Notes under the pieces: model-generated
Told to the model about the DNA's origin: nothing
Database searches by the model: none
Seen by the model: only the letters and a program-made list of their open reading frames with translations
Shown: positions 24,988-36,570 of the stretch, in pieces
How the letters are laid out: every line of letters starts with the position of its first letter
Position numbering within the stretch: position 1 is the first letter of the stretch
Assembly (NCBI GenBank): GCA_003599345.1
Contig: QZJP01000097.1
Location: forward strand, 1-41,687
DNA from: Bacillota bacterium
Lineage (GTDB): Bacteria > Bacillota > Sulfobacillia > UBA995 > UBA9673
Reading direction: 5' to 3'
Length of the DNA stretch: 41,687 nucleotides
Program-made: the position numbers and the translations under genes

Positions 24988-25905
24988 TTAGGGACCGCCG
25001 AGGCCCATGAGTCTCCGGGCGTTGCCCCCGAAGATCGCGGCGATGTCCTCGGGCTTCAGGTTCAGCCAGTAGCAGACGCGAAGCTGGTCTTGGAGGTAGC
25101 GGTAGGCGAACCCCCGAGGCAGCCAGCTGGAGTCCGTGCCGAAAACCAGGCGCTCCGGTCCTATCGTCTCGTAAGCCTTCCTGAAGAGGTCCTCGAGGGT
25201 CAGCGGGTAGGGCATCCACCTCATCCACTGGTTCGACCCCGACGTATCCACGTGAACGTTGGGGCAACTCCAGCAGAGCTGGAGGAGTTCCTGCCAGTAG
25301 CCGGTTCCGAAGTGCGGGATGACGAACGGTATCTCCGGATACCGGGACGCCACCGGATGGAGGGTAAGGGGGTTGAGCCGCGGGTGGTAGACGAGGCCAC
25401 CCGCGTGCCCGAGAAGGCCGAAGTGGATGAGGACGGGCAGTCGCTTCTCGGCGCAGTAGCGCCAGACGGGCTCAAGGGTTTCGTCTTCGAACGGGACGGG
25501 AACGAGCGGGGCCAGGAGCTTGTAGCCCACGAGCCCGAGTTCCTCCACGGCTCGCTCTAATTCGGCGGCGGCGTTCGGAGAGGTTATGGGGTGATGGGCC
25601 ATGCCGGCGAACTTGTCGGGGTGGCGGCGAACGACGCCGGCAAGAGTGTCGTTGTCCCGGCCTGTCACAAAGACCACTCGCTCCAGGCCGTGCCGCTCGA
25701 CCTCCGCCGCCCAGCGCTCCGCCGTCCGGGCGATTCCCTCGGGCGTTCCCGACACGGGTTCCCGCTCGGGAAGATCCCATTCCAGCCGCATCCGCTCGCT
25801 CCGGCGGCGGGCGTACTCGGCCGTGATGGGGTCGTGGTTGGGCCGCCAATCCCCTGTCGGGAAATGGGCGTGGAAGTCGACGACGGGCGGGCGAAGCGAC
25901 GGCAC
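24988..25905 (-). CDS. Amidohydrolase family 2 (TIM-barrel metal-dependent hydrolase)
   Basis: A 305-residue protein. The metal-binding HxH is H12-A-H14 in VVDFHAHFP; later candidate ligands are the His of LIHFGLLGHAGG, the His of IPHFGTGYW and the Asp of FGTDSSW. GNARRLMGL ends the domain. The family includes amidohydrolases, decarboxylases and lactonases; the substrate is unknown. Start is GTG at 25905 because AGGAGGT lies 8 bases upstream; in-frame upstream sequence is Pro/Arg-rich and unlike the family. It is the only long minus-strand gene between prs and rplY, which are adjacent genes in many relatives, so it looks inserted. Confidence 0.85.
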   Translation of the reverse strand: MPSLRPPVVDFHAHFPTGDWRPNHDPITAEYARRRSERMRLEWDLPEREPVSGTPEGIARTAERWAAEVERHGLERVVFVTGRDNDTLAGVVRRHPDKFAGMAHHPITSPNAAAELERAVEELGLVGYKLLAPLVPVPFEDETLEPVWRYCAEKRLPVLIHFGLLGHAGGLVYHPRLNPLTLHPVASRYPEIPFVIPHFGTGYWQELLQLCWSCPNVHVDTSGSNQWMRWMPYPLTLEDLFRKAYETIGPERLVFGTDSSWLPRGFAYRYLQDQLRVCYWLNLKPEDIAAIFGGNARRLMGLGGP

Positions 25906-26061
25906 TCGTGGTAACCTCCTATGGCCGGCTCGTGGGGGGCGGATTGCCGGGGTACCTGGCAAGGTCGCCCGGGCTTTCGCCGAGCCGACCGGCATTGCTG
26001 CCGGCCCGGCATAGGTTATCTCCCGCGGACCCTCACTCCTTCATCTAGCTGCCTTTCCGGT

Positions 26062-26090
26062 TTGACAGGTAAAGGGAAACGGGATAATAT
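26062..26090 (+). promoter_or_regulatory. Sigma-A promoter of rplY (ctc)
   Basis: Perfect TTGACA at 26062-26067 and TAATAT at 26085-26090, spacer 17. Transcription would start near 26097, leaving a leader of about 75 bases. Confidence 0.8.
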
Positions 26091-26172
26091 GATTGACGCT
26101 GCTTTCTGGCCAGACCATCCAGGCTTTGCCCGATGGCGTACAATCCACGCCCATTCTAGGGAGAAGAGGACC

Positions 26173-26835
26173 ATGGACCTTCTGAGCCTCCAGGCGTCCC
26201 CGCGCGTGCCCCACAAGGGTACGACTCACGCCATTCGCCGGGAGGGATACCTCCCCGTCGTCCTATACGGTCACGGCGTAGAGAGCCGGCCCCTCAAGAT
26301 CCGGGCCAAGGACCTCGAGCGCATACTTGCCTCCGGAGCAGGTCGCAACGCGCTCATCCGGCTGGAGATCGAGGGCGAAGGCGAGGGGGCCGACCCGCGC
26401 ACGGTCATGATCAAGGATGTCCAGACCGATTACATCAGGGGACGTCACATCCACGCCGACCTCCAGCAGATATCCCTCAAGGAGAAAATCAGGGCGAGAG
26501 TGCCCATAATCCTTTCCGGTGAGGACTCCATCACGCGCGAGGGCGCGATTGTCCAGCACCTCATGCGGGAGGTGGAGGTCGAGAGCCTCCCGACTGATCT
26601 CCCCGACCACATCACGTTCGACGTCAGCGGTCTCAGCGTCGGCGACACGGTCACCCTCGGGGACCTCACGGTAGCCGGCAACGTACGACTGACCGGCGAC
26701 CCGACCGAGGTCGTGGCGTCCATCCTCGCTCCCAAGCAGGTCGTCGAGGAAGGGCCGGCAGCCGAGGGCGTGGAGGGCGAGGAGCGGGAAAAGGAGACCC
26801 CTGGCAAGCCCGGAGAGGAAGAGGACGAGGACTAG
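26173..26835 (+). CDS. rplY: 50S ribosomal protein L25/general stress protein Ctc
   Basis: Binds 5S rRNA on the large subunit. The N-terminal L25 domain (1-95) includes PVVLYGHGVESRPLKI and MIKDVQTDYIRGRHIHADLQQIS; the C-terminal TL5/CTC domain (100-190) has DLPDHITFDVSGLSVGDTV. The last 25 residues are a very acidic Glu/Asp tail. 220 residues, in the range of Ctc/TL5 proteins. Start is ATG at 26173 with GAGAAGAGG upstream. Ctc is stress-induced in B. subtilis via sigma-B; here only a sigma-A-type promoter is seen. Confidence 0.94.
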   Translation: MDLLSLQASPRVPHKGTTHAIRREGYLPVVLYGHGVESRPLKIRAKDLERILASGAGRNALIRLEIEGEGEGADPRTVMIKDVQTDYIRGRHIHADLQQISLKEKIRARVPIILSGEDSITREGAIVQHLMREVEVESLPTDLPDHITFDVSGLSVGDTVTLGDLTVAGNVRLTGDPTEVVASILAPKQVVEEGPAAEGVEGEEREKETPGKPGEEEDED

Positions 26836-26920
26836 CCCTGCCCGAGGACGAACGGGCCATCGAGAGCGCGGCGTCCCGGTGCTGCGCTCTTGTCTTTTCC
26901 CCGGGAGGAGGTCACGCCGC

Positions 26921-27553
26921 GTGAAGCTCGTCGTGGGATTGGGTAACCCGGGACCCGCCTACGAAGGGTCCAGGCACAACCTTGGCGCTATGGCCGTGAG
27001 GCGCCTCGCCAGGGAACTCAATCTGGGGCGCTTCAGGCGGGTGCGCTACGGGCTGGCCGCGGGCCGCGAGACGCGGTTTGGGACCAGGCGAGGGCCTGCC
27101 GGCTCCCCGGACTTGGATATCACGCTCCTCCTCCCGACCACCTACATGAACCGGAGCGGGGTGGCCGTATCGTCCTTCATCCAGAGCCGTCCCATCCAGC
27201 CGGCGGACATCATAGTCATCCACGACGACCTGGACCTCGCCGTCGGCCGGGTCCGGGTCCGGGTGGGCGGATCGGCGGGCGGGCACAGGGGTGTGGCGTC
27301 CATCATCGACGAAACCGGGTTCGATGGTTTCGTGAGAGTGAAGATAGGCATCGGCCGCCCTCCGGATGACGTCGATCCCGTTGAGTACGTCCTGCGGCGG
27401 CCCGCCGGCGAAGAGCGTGCCTCCCTCCTGGAGGCTGTGGACGTCGCCGCCCGAGCGGTGCTCGCGGTCCTGAAGGACGGGCCCGGCGCGGCGATGAACC
27501 ACTTCAACCGCCGCGCCGAACCGACCCGGGACGAGACGGTGGTCCCTTGCTGA
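26921..27553 (+). CDS. pth: Peptidyl-tRNA hydrolase
   Basis: Cleaves peptidyl-tRNA released from stalled ribosomes, recycling tRNA. N-terminal VVGLGNPGPAYEGSRHNLG gives N9 and catalytic H19; TYMNRSG has the substrate-binding Asn; VIHDDLDL the Asp; GGSAGGHRGVASII completes the active site. 210 residues, slightly long. Start is GTG at 26921 with GGAGGAGGT 8 bases upstream; an in-frame start at 26879 would add 14 unlike residues. The stop overlaps the next gene start. Order ctc-pth-mfd matches B. subtilis. Confidence 0.95.
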   Translation: MKLVVGLGNPGPAYEGSRHNLGAMAVRRLARELNLGRFRRVRYGLAAGRETRFGTRRGPAGSPDLDITLLLPTTYMNRSGVAVSSFIQSRPIQPADIIVIHDDLDLAVGRVRVRVGGSAGGHRGVASIIDETGFDGFVRVKIGIGRPPDDVDPVEYVLRRPAGEERASLLEAVDVAARAVLAVLKDGPGAAMNHFNRRAEPTRDETVVPC

Positions 27554-28040
27554 CGGCTGAGTTCTCCGGGGGTATCGCCGGTAGGGTGCTCTTGGCGGCG
27601 GTGTCCGCCGCCGGCCTCTCCTACGCGTGTAACCGCCTCTCCCGGAGCCGCGCCGGCGGGGGCGCGGTCGTCTTTGTCGCTCCGGGCCTCGAGGAGTCGT
27701 TCAAGACTGGAGCCGCGCTCCTGGTCGGCGCCCCGGTCCTCCTGACCCACGTGGTCTTCGGGGGTCTTGAGGCCTTGTATGACCTGGGCCTCGGGGCCGG
27801 ACGAGCCCAGCCTCACGCTCCGACCGCCGCCACGGGAGCCGGGCCTGGTCCGACCGGAAGACACGCCGGTGCGGCGGTGGCCGGTCTGGTGGGCCACGCC
27901 CTGTTCGGAGCTCTGACCGTGGCGGTGGCGGCCGCCTGGGGCTGGTGGCCCCTCGGAGTCGGGGTGGCCTATCTCGCGCACGTGGCCTGGAACGCGTTGG
28001 TCATGGGAAGGGCTTCCCGAAGGGTGGGCTCCGACGGTCC

Positions 28041-28044
<4 letters not shown>
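27547..28044 (+). CDS. PrsW-like membrane protein (putative intramembrane protease)
   Basis: A 165-residue integral membrane protein with about four helices. It shows the spaced pattern of PrsW/CPBP-type glutamic or metal-dependent intramembrane proteases: E49-E50-xx-K53, F71-xxx-E75, H117 and H145-xxx-N149. A Pro/Gly/Ala-rich loop (about 85-106) separates the halves. PrsW itself cleaves an anti-sigma factor; no anti-sigma gene is near. Start TTG at 27547 overlaps the pth stop but has a poor ribosome site, so the start is uncertain. The stop overlaps mfd by ATGA. B. subtilis has a small gene (fin) at this place; this is not a fin homologue. Confidence 0.65.
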
Positions 28045-31643
<3,599 letters not shown>

Positions 31644-31673
31644 CAGCCACTCACGCGGGAGGGGAGAGCGAGC

Positions 31674-32441
31674 ATGTCTAGAGCGGAGCGCAGGGCCAAG
31701 GCGAGAGCCCGGGCGAAGCACCGGGAGCGGCTGGAGCGCCGGGAGAAGGGGCGGAGGGGCGTCATCTCCCCTCGCCTCTACCGGCTCATCACCCTGGCGT
31801 TGGTGGGTGTCCTGGTCCTGTCCTTGGCTGGCTGGGGAATAGCCGGCTACGTCAGCGGCCGGGCGGCGGCGACTAAGGTCCTCAAAGTCGTCAATGGGCA
31901 GAGCATAACCCAGGCGGAACTAACGACCAGGGCAAACGTCATTAGGTTCTTGTATGGACTTAGCAACATCGATGCCGATACGATGGCCGGCCTGCTCGAG
32001 GGGCTTGTGGACGAAGTCCTGATTCAGGCCGAGGCCGAACGCAGAGGTCTAGTTGTCTCCGATGAAGACCTGGCCGCAGCGGAAGAAGCCAACACGCGGA
32101 CCCTCGAGGTTCTCTACGGCTCAGCTCTGAGAATCACCGCGCAAAGGCTGCGACTCGGATTGAGCCGGGATGACCTGACCTCCTATCAGCGTATCCGCAT
32201 CTACGAGGGCAAGCTTTACGAGGACGTGACGGCAGGCGTCACGGCCACCGAGGAAGAGATTCTGGCTCTGTATGAGGAGTACAAGGAAGCCCTAGGCCAA
32301 CAGGGGTTATCTTTGGAGGAGGCCAGGGACACACTAGCCCAGGAAGTGACCACGACGAAACGGGGTGAGGTGTATACGGAATTCCTGGAAGGCCTGCGCG
32401 CCGAGGCCGTGATCACCGACCCCCAGCCAGGGGCTGGTTAG
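31674..32441 (+). CDS. SurA-N-domain membrane-anchored chaperone-like protein
   Basis: A 255-residue protein. A strongly basic N-terminus (residues 1-35, rich in Arg/Lys/Glu) precedes one membrane helix (about 37-60). An outer-facing helical domain follows with VNGQSITQAELTTRANV, GLVDEVLIQAEAERRGL and EEILALYEEYKEAL. This matches SurA_N/PrsA-type chaperone domains. No parvulin (PPIase) domain is present; the protein ends soon after the helical region. Such genes commonly sit between mfd and spoVT in clostridia. Likely role is folding or transport of secreted proteins, by family analogy. Start is ATG after GGAGGGGAG. Confidence 0.78.
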   Translation: MSRAERRAKARARAKHRERLERREKGRRGVISPRLYRLITLALVGVLVLSLAGWGIAGYVSGRAAATKVLKVVNGQSITQAELTTRANVIRFLYGLSNIDADTMAGLLEGLVDEVLIQAEAERRGLVVSDEDLAAAEEANTRTLEVLYGSALRITAQRLRLGLSRDDLTSYQRIRIYEGKLYEDVTAGVTATEEEILALYEEYKEALGQQGLSLEEARDTLAQEVTTTKRGEVYTEFLEGLRAEAVITDPQPGAG

Positions 32442-32478
32442 GACGAAAACGGGCGAGCCTTTGTCCCGATGCCAGAAA

Positions 32479-32507
32479 TGAATAAAGGTGTCAGTGGAGC
32501 TATACGA
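32479..32507 (+). promoter_or_regulatory. Possible sigma-G/F-type promoter of spoVT
   Basis: TGAATA at 32479-32484 matches the sigma-G -35 consensus; TATACGA at 32501-32507 matches five of seven bases of CATACTA; spacer 16. B. subtilis spoVT is controlled by sigma-G, which supports the reading. Confidence 0.45.
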
Positions 32508-32555
32508 TATCACACGGAGACAACGTTTGTGCGTCTGATAGAGGAGGGAATCCTA

Positions 32556-33119
32556 TTGAAGGCCACGGGGATTGTCCGCAGGATAGATGACCTTGGCCGA
32601 GTCGTCATACCCAAAGAGATCCGTCGCACCATGAGAATCCGCGAGGGAGACCCTCTGGAGATCTTCGTCGACCGCGAAGGAGAAGTCATTCTAAAGAAGT
32701 ACTCGCCGATCGGGGAACTCGGGGACTTCGCCAAGGAATACGCAGACTCTCTCTATGAAGCTGTCGGCCACATAGCCATGATCGCCGACCGTGACAGCGT
32801 CATCGCGGTTTCCGGGGCCCCCAAGAAGGAATTCCTCGACAAGCGTATTGGTCCACTGGCCGAGAGGACCATGGAGGAACGACGGAGTATCCTCCTCAAC
32901 CGCGGCCCCGACGAGGAGTTCGTCCCGGACGCCACCATCATCGAAGACGAGGATAAGTGCAAGTTCACGGCCCTGGTCGTCGCCCCGATCATCTCAGCCG
33001 GCGACCCGATCGGAGCCGTCGCCATGGTCTCCCGCGACCAGGACGCCGAGATGGGACCCACAGAGCTCAAGCTGGCCGAGACGGCTGCCGGCTTCCTCGC
33101 CAAGCAGATGGAGCAATAG
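32556..33119 (+). CDS. spoVT: Stage V sporulation protein T
   Basis: Forespore transcription regulator, 187 residues. The N-terminal AbrB-type swapped hairpin (1-50) reads KATGIVRRIDDLGRVVIPKEIRR-like, followed by a C-terminal GAF domain (about 60-185). IAMIADRDSVIAVSGAPKKEFL and VVAPIISAGDPIGAVAMVS are typical. In B. subtilis SpoVT tunes sigma-G genes. Start is TTG at 32556 with AGGAGGG seven bases before it; the upstream in-frame ATG at 32469 overlaps the promoter and has no ribosome site. A strong hairpin ends the transcript. Confidence 0.95.
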   Translation: MKATGIVRRIDDLGRVVIPKEIRRTMRIREGDPLEIFVDREGEVILKKYSPIGELGDFAKEYADSLYEAVGHIAMIADRDSVIAVSGAPKKEFLDKRIGPLAERTMEERRSILLNRGPDEEFVPDATIIEDEDKCKFTALVVAPIISAGDPIGAVAMVSRDQDAEMGPTELKLAETAAGFLAKQMEQ

Positions 33120-33156
33120 GCCGCCGGGGTACCGGCCGCTCCAGGCATAGCGGCTC

Positions 33157-33184
33157 CGCGAGCGGGCCTCCGGGCCCGCTCGCG
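33157..33184 (+). terminator. Terminator hairpin after spoVT
   Basis: CGCGAGCGGGCC (33157-33168) pairs perfectly with 33173-33184 (12 bp) around a TCCG tetraloop. It is followed by CTGTTCGC, a weak T-tract. Confidence 0.7.
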
Positions 33185-33266
33185 CTGTTCGCTAGGACCC
33201 GTCTTCCAGCCTCGGCGGACCCCCGACCCCCGGCGTGGTATGTGCCCTACCTCCAGCCGGACGCGA

Positions 33267-33275
33267 TGGTATAAT
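33267..33275 (+). promoter_or_regulatory. Extended -10 promoter of spoVB
   Basis: TGGTATAAT is a perfect extended -10 element (TGn plus TATAAT). No clear -35 box is present, as expected for extended -10 promoters. It lies about 55 bases before the spoVB start. Confidence 0.65.
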
Positions 33276-33327
33276 TGCTTGTATGCCATGACGACCCGTC
33301 AGAACGGAGTGGGGACGTGACGCCCGT

Positions 33328-34947
33328 TTGACGCCGGAGAGAGCCGGTAGGGAGACCTATCTCCAGGGGGCCTTCATCCTGGCCGGGGCAGCCATGATCA
33401 GTCGTATCCTGGGGGCCGTCTACCGCATTCCCCTCGCCCGCTTCATAAGCGACTACGGCATGGGGCTGTACGGCGCCGGCTATCAGATATACCAGGTTCT
33501 CCTCGGCATCTCCACGGTCGGCATCAACGTCGCTATCTCCAAGGTCATGGCGGAGAAGCTCGCCCGTGACGACGAGCGGGGAGCCTTCAGGGTGTTCGGC
33601 ATATCATTCCTCCTGTTGGCGGCGCTCGGGCTCGGGTCTGCCCTTCTCCTCGGTTTCGGCGCGAAGCCGCTGGCCGACCACTGGAATCCGGACGTCTTCT
33701 TCGCCGTCGTCGCCCTAGCCCCGGCCATCTTCCTCGTGGCTCTCGAAGGCTCGCTGCGGGGCTACTTCCAGGGCTACCAGCGGATGACCCCGCCGGCCGT
33801 TTCGCAGATCGTGGAGCAGTTCTTCAGGGTCTCGGCCGTTCTCGTCCTGGCCTATGTCCTCTTGCCCAGGGGCGAGGCGGTCGCCGCCGGAGGGGCCGCC
33901 CTCGGGGCGACCGCCGGCGCCATGCTTGGGGCGGTCTACCTCCTGTTTCCGTACGTCCGTTCAAGGGGAGATGTCCGGCGCCGCCTGGCGTCGCAGCCGG
34001 CGCCGCCGCGGCGTGGGCCGGTAGAACCCGCCGGCGATGTCGTCCGGCGAATAGTCACTTTGGCCGTTCCCATCTCCATCGCCGGGGTGGTCATCCCCCT
34101 GATGGGGATAGCCGACCTCCTCTTCGTCCCCGACCGGCTCGAGGCTATAGGGTTTTCCGTGGTCGAATCAACGAAGCTCTACGGTCAGCTCTCGCAGATG
34201 GCGATGGTTCTCATCAATTTCCCGGCCGTGGTGACCTACGGCCTTCAGACCAGCCTGGTGCCCGCTATCTCCGAAGCCCAGGCCCTGGGCGATACGGACG
34301 GCATTGTAAGGAAGGCGACCTCCGGCATAAGGGCCACTCTCCTCATAGCGCTCCCGGCCGCGGTGGGACTATGGGTCCTGGCCTCGCCCATCTGCGGCCT
34401 CCTCTACCGCCACCCCGAAGTCGGCGTGCCCTTGGCGGCCTTGTCGGGGGCGGTCATCTTCCTCATGATCCAGCAGACGACGTCCGGCGTCCTCCAGGGC
34501 CTCGGCCGGACAGATCTGCCGGTCCGGAACCTTATCGTCGGGGCCGTGGTGAAGACCGCCCTGGTCTGGTTCCTCACCGGAGTGCCCGCGCTCAACATCA
34601 GGGGGGCCGCCTACAGCACGGTTGCCGGGTTCCTCGTGGCGGCCGCTCTGAACGTCATTTCAGTGAGCCGCCTGGTGGGCCTCAAGGTCGACCTGGTGTC
34701 GTCCGTTCTCAAGCCGCTCGTGGCCTCGGCGGTGATGGGAGGGGCCCTCTACTTGGCCTTTCCCGTCCTCCAGCCGGCGCTCGGCGCGGACGTCGCCACT
34801 CTCACTGCGGTCGGCGCGGGAGGTCTAGTATATGGACTGGTCCTTCTCCTCGTCGGTGCGGTGAAGGAACGGGACCTCGCTCTCCTTCCGGGCGTCGGTT
34901 CCCGATTGGCCAGGCTCCTGAAGGGCGTGGGCCTGGTCCGTGACTAG
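33328..34947 (+). CDS. spoVB: SpoVB-like MOP-family polysaccharide/lipid flippase
   Basis: An integral membrane protein, 539 residues, with about 14 helices. N-terminal FILAGAAMISRILGAVYRIPLARFI and GLYGAGYQIYQVLL are typical of the PST/MurJ branch that includes SpoVB. A cytoplasmic loop near 213-232 is Arg/Pro-rich. SpoVB is needed for spore cortex synthesis; relatives flip lipid-linked wall precursors such as lipid II, so either job is possible. Start TTG at 33328 is chosen by frame and family N-terminus; the ribosome site (GGAGTGGGGA) is weak and rather distant. The stop lies inside the start of mazG. Confidence 0.9.
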   Translation: MTPERAGRETYLQGAFILAGAAMISRILGAVYRIPLARFISDYGMGLYGAGYQIYQVLLGISTVGINVAISKVMAEKLARDDERGAFRVFGISFLLLAALGLGSALLLGFGAKPLADHWNPDVFFAVVALAPAIFLVALEGSLRGYFQGYQRMTPPAVSQIVEQFFRVSAVLVLAYVLLPRGEAVAAGGAALGATAGAMLGAVYLLFPYVRSRGDVRRRLASQPAPPRRGPVEPAGDVVRRIVTLAVPISIAGVVIPLMGIADLLFVPDRLEAIGFSVVESTKLYGQLSQMAMVLINFPAVVTYGLQTSLVPAISEAQALGDTDGIVRKATSGIRATLLIALPAAVGLWVLASPICGLLYRHPEVGVPLAALSGAVIFLMIQQTTSGVLQGLGRTDLPVRNLIVGAVVKTALVWFLTGVPALNIRGAAYSTVAGFLVAAALNVISVSRLVGLKVDLVSSVLKPLVASAVMGGALYLAFPVLQPALGADVATLTAVGAGGLVYGLVLLLVGAVKERDLALLPGVGSRLARLLKGVGLVRD

Positions 34948-35686
34948 CAGGAAGCCTGACCGCGGGAGCCAGGGCCGGAGCCCCTGCCGGTTCCCGCTCG
35001 ACCCGGCCGTGGAAGTGACGGACCGTCTTCTCGGGCCCGGCGGCTGCCCTTGGGATAAGGCCCAGGACCACGAGTCGCTACGCCCCTACGTCATCGAGGA
35101 AGCCTACGAAGTAGTCGCGGCCATAGACGGCGGCGACCCCGCCCTCCTCAAAGACGAGCTCGGAGACCTGCTCTTCCAGGTTCTTTTCCACGCCGCCCTC
35201 GCGTCCCGTGAGGGGCTCTTCGACGTCAACGACGTCGTGGCGACCATCGCCGACAAGCTGGTCCGAAGACACCCCCACGTCTTCGGGGACGCCGAAGCGG
35301 CCACGGCTGAGGCGGTCCTCCGCCAGTGGGAGGACATCAAGAAGGACGAGGTTACGGGCGCGGGCGGCGACGGCCGGGGCCGCGTCCGGCTGGAGGCTCA
35401 CCTGCCCGCTCTGATGCAGGCCCAGAAGCTTCTCGAGAAAGCCGCGCGCCTGGGGCGTCCTCTCCCGGACCTCCCCGCCGCCGCACCCCCGCCGTGGGCC
35501 TCACCCGTCTCCGGGCTGGGCGAAGGAGAGGTGCGCGCGCGAGAACGCGAGTTCGGGAAGGCCCTTCTGGCCCTTCTCGAGCGCGGGCGTCGTCTGGGCA
35601 TCGACGCGGAGCTGTCTCTCCGTGAGGCATGCTTCGAGCTTGCCAAGCGACTGGACGCCCCCGAGGGCTCTAGCCGGAACGCCTGA
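34940..35686 (+). CDS. mazG: MazG-family nucleoside triphosphate pyrophosphohydrolase
   Basis: House-cleaning enzyme that hydrolyses NTPs/dNTPs to NMP and pyrophosphate. GPGGCPWDKAQDHESLRPYVIEEAYEVV contains the EExxE-like metal site (residues near 52-56). KDELGDLLFQVLFHA gives the ExxD pair. 248 residues. The second half is shorter and more divergent than in E. coli MazG. The B. subtilis counterpart YabN carries an extra N-terminal methylase domain that is absent here. Start is GTG at 34940, overlapping spoVB by 8 bases. Confidence 0.93.
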   Translation: MTSRKPDRGSQGRSPCRFPLDPAVEVTDRLLGPGGCPWDKAQDHESLRPYVIEEAYEVVAAIDGGDPALLKDELGDLLFQVLFHAALASREGLFDVNDVVATIADKLVRRHPHVFGDAEAATAEAVLRQWEDIKKDEVTGAGGDGRGRVRLEAHLPALMQAQKLLEKAARLGRPLPDLPAAAPPPWASPVSGLGEGEVRAREREFGKALLALLERGRRLGIDAELSLREACFELAKRLDAPEGSSRNA

Positions 35687-35910
35687 AACCCCCGCCCAGC
35701 CTACGCCGGAAGGTCCATCCCGGAATTATCCGCCCCACCGCTGGACAACCTTGGAGCGTCTGGCTCTGACGCGGCGCGCGTGGGGTTTACCGGGAGGCGA
35801 AGGCCTGGGTCGGGAGGCGACCGCCCCCCAATGTCTCCCTCATCTCTCGGAGGAATCGCCGGGGAGTCAACGAATAGGCGGGTTATTCTTGCTACAGGAG
35901 GGACCAGATA

Positions 35911-36186
35911 GTGAACAAAGCCGAGCTCGTCGCCAAGGTGGCCGAGAAGTCGGGCCTCACGAAGAAGGACTCCGAGAAAGCCGTCAGCTCTGTCTTCGAA
36001 ACCATCGAGGACGCCCTGGCCAAGGGAGACAAGGTTTCGCTCGTAGGCTTCGGAACGTTCGAACGTCGCCAGCGAAACGCCCGGGAAGGCCGCAACCCGC
36101 AGACCAACGCGATCGTCAAAATCCCCGCGGCAAAGGTCCCGGTGTTCAAGGCCGGCAAGGCCCTCAAGGAGCGGGTCAACCGGTAG
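35911..36186 (+). CDS. hup: HU-type DNA-binding protein
   Basis: Nucleoid protein of 91 residues that bends DNA as a dimer. Full HU pattern: [47 protein letters not shown], the intercalating proline in the arm (NPQT), and [18 protein letters not shown]. Start is GTG at 35911 with AGGAGGGA 8 bases before it. It lies alone in a 224-base upstream gap without a clear promoter and ends at a strong terminator. Confidence 0.96.
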   Translation: MNKAELVAKVAEKSGLTKKDSEKAVSSVFETIEDALAKGDKVSLVGFGTFERRQRNAREGRNPQTNAIVKIPAAKVPVFKAGKALKERVNR

Positions 36187-36207
36187 TCCCGCGACGCGCG
36201 GTTATGC

Positions 36208-36234
36208 GGCCCCCCGGAAACCTTCCGGGGGGCC
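36208..36234 (+). terminator. Strong terminator hairpin after HU
   Basis: GGCCCCCCGGAA (36208-36219) pairs perfectly with 36223-36234 (12 bp, 3-base loop), followed by TTGGCGCTTTC. Confidence 0.75.
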
Positions 36235-36266
36235 TTGGCGCTTTCGGAGAGAGGGGAGCGGCGGCG

Positions 36267-36542
36267 ATGCGCCTTGACGTCTACCTCAAGGTCAGCCGGC
36301 TGGTGAAGAGACGCACTGTGGCCAAGGAAGCCTGCGCCAACGGCAAGATAACTCTCAACGGCAAGCCGGGCAAGGCCGGGGCGGACGTCGCCCCGGGCGA
36401 CGTCGTGTCGCTGGACTATGGGAGCCGGGTTCTCACGGTGGAAGTCGTCGAGGTGCCCGCGGGTCCGGTCCCCAGGTCAGCCGCAACCGGTCTCTACCGC
36501 GTTGTGGAGGACGCCCGCAAGGGCCCGCCGGATTACGTCTAG
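36267..36542 (+). CDS. rqcP: S4-domain RNA-binding protein RqcP (YabO)
   Basis: A 91-residue protein with one S4 domain: MRLDVYLKVSRLVKRRTVAKEACANG, then GKITLNGKPGKAGADVAPGD. In B. subtilis RqcP joins RqcH on stalled 50S subunits to support C-terminal Ala tailing. The acidic/Gly-Pro tail after residue 65 is variable. Start is ATG at 36267 with AGAGGGGAG 8 bases upstream. Order mazG-(hup)-rqcP-yabP-yabQ-divIC is the standard spoVB-divIC block. Confidence 0.93.
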   Translation: MRLDVYLKVSRLVKRRTVAKEACANGKITLNGKPGKAGADVAPGDVVSLDYGSRVLTVEVVEVPAGPVPRSAATGLYRVVEDARKGPPDYV

Positions 36543-36543
36543 G

Positions 36544-36568
36544 CCCCGGGGCACACACTACCCCGGGG
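36544..36568 (+). promoter_or_regulatory. Hairpin overlapping the ribosome site of the SpoIID gene
   Basis: CCCCGGGG at 36544-36551 and again at 36561-36568 pair as an 8-bp stem with a 9-base loop. The second arm ends two bases before the ATG and includes the only purine-rich ribosome-site candidate (GGGGTG), so the hairpin could limit translation. Confidence 0.4.
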
Positions 36569-36570
36569 TG

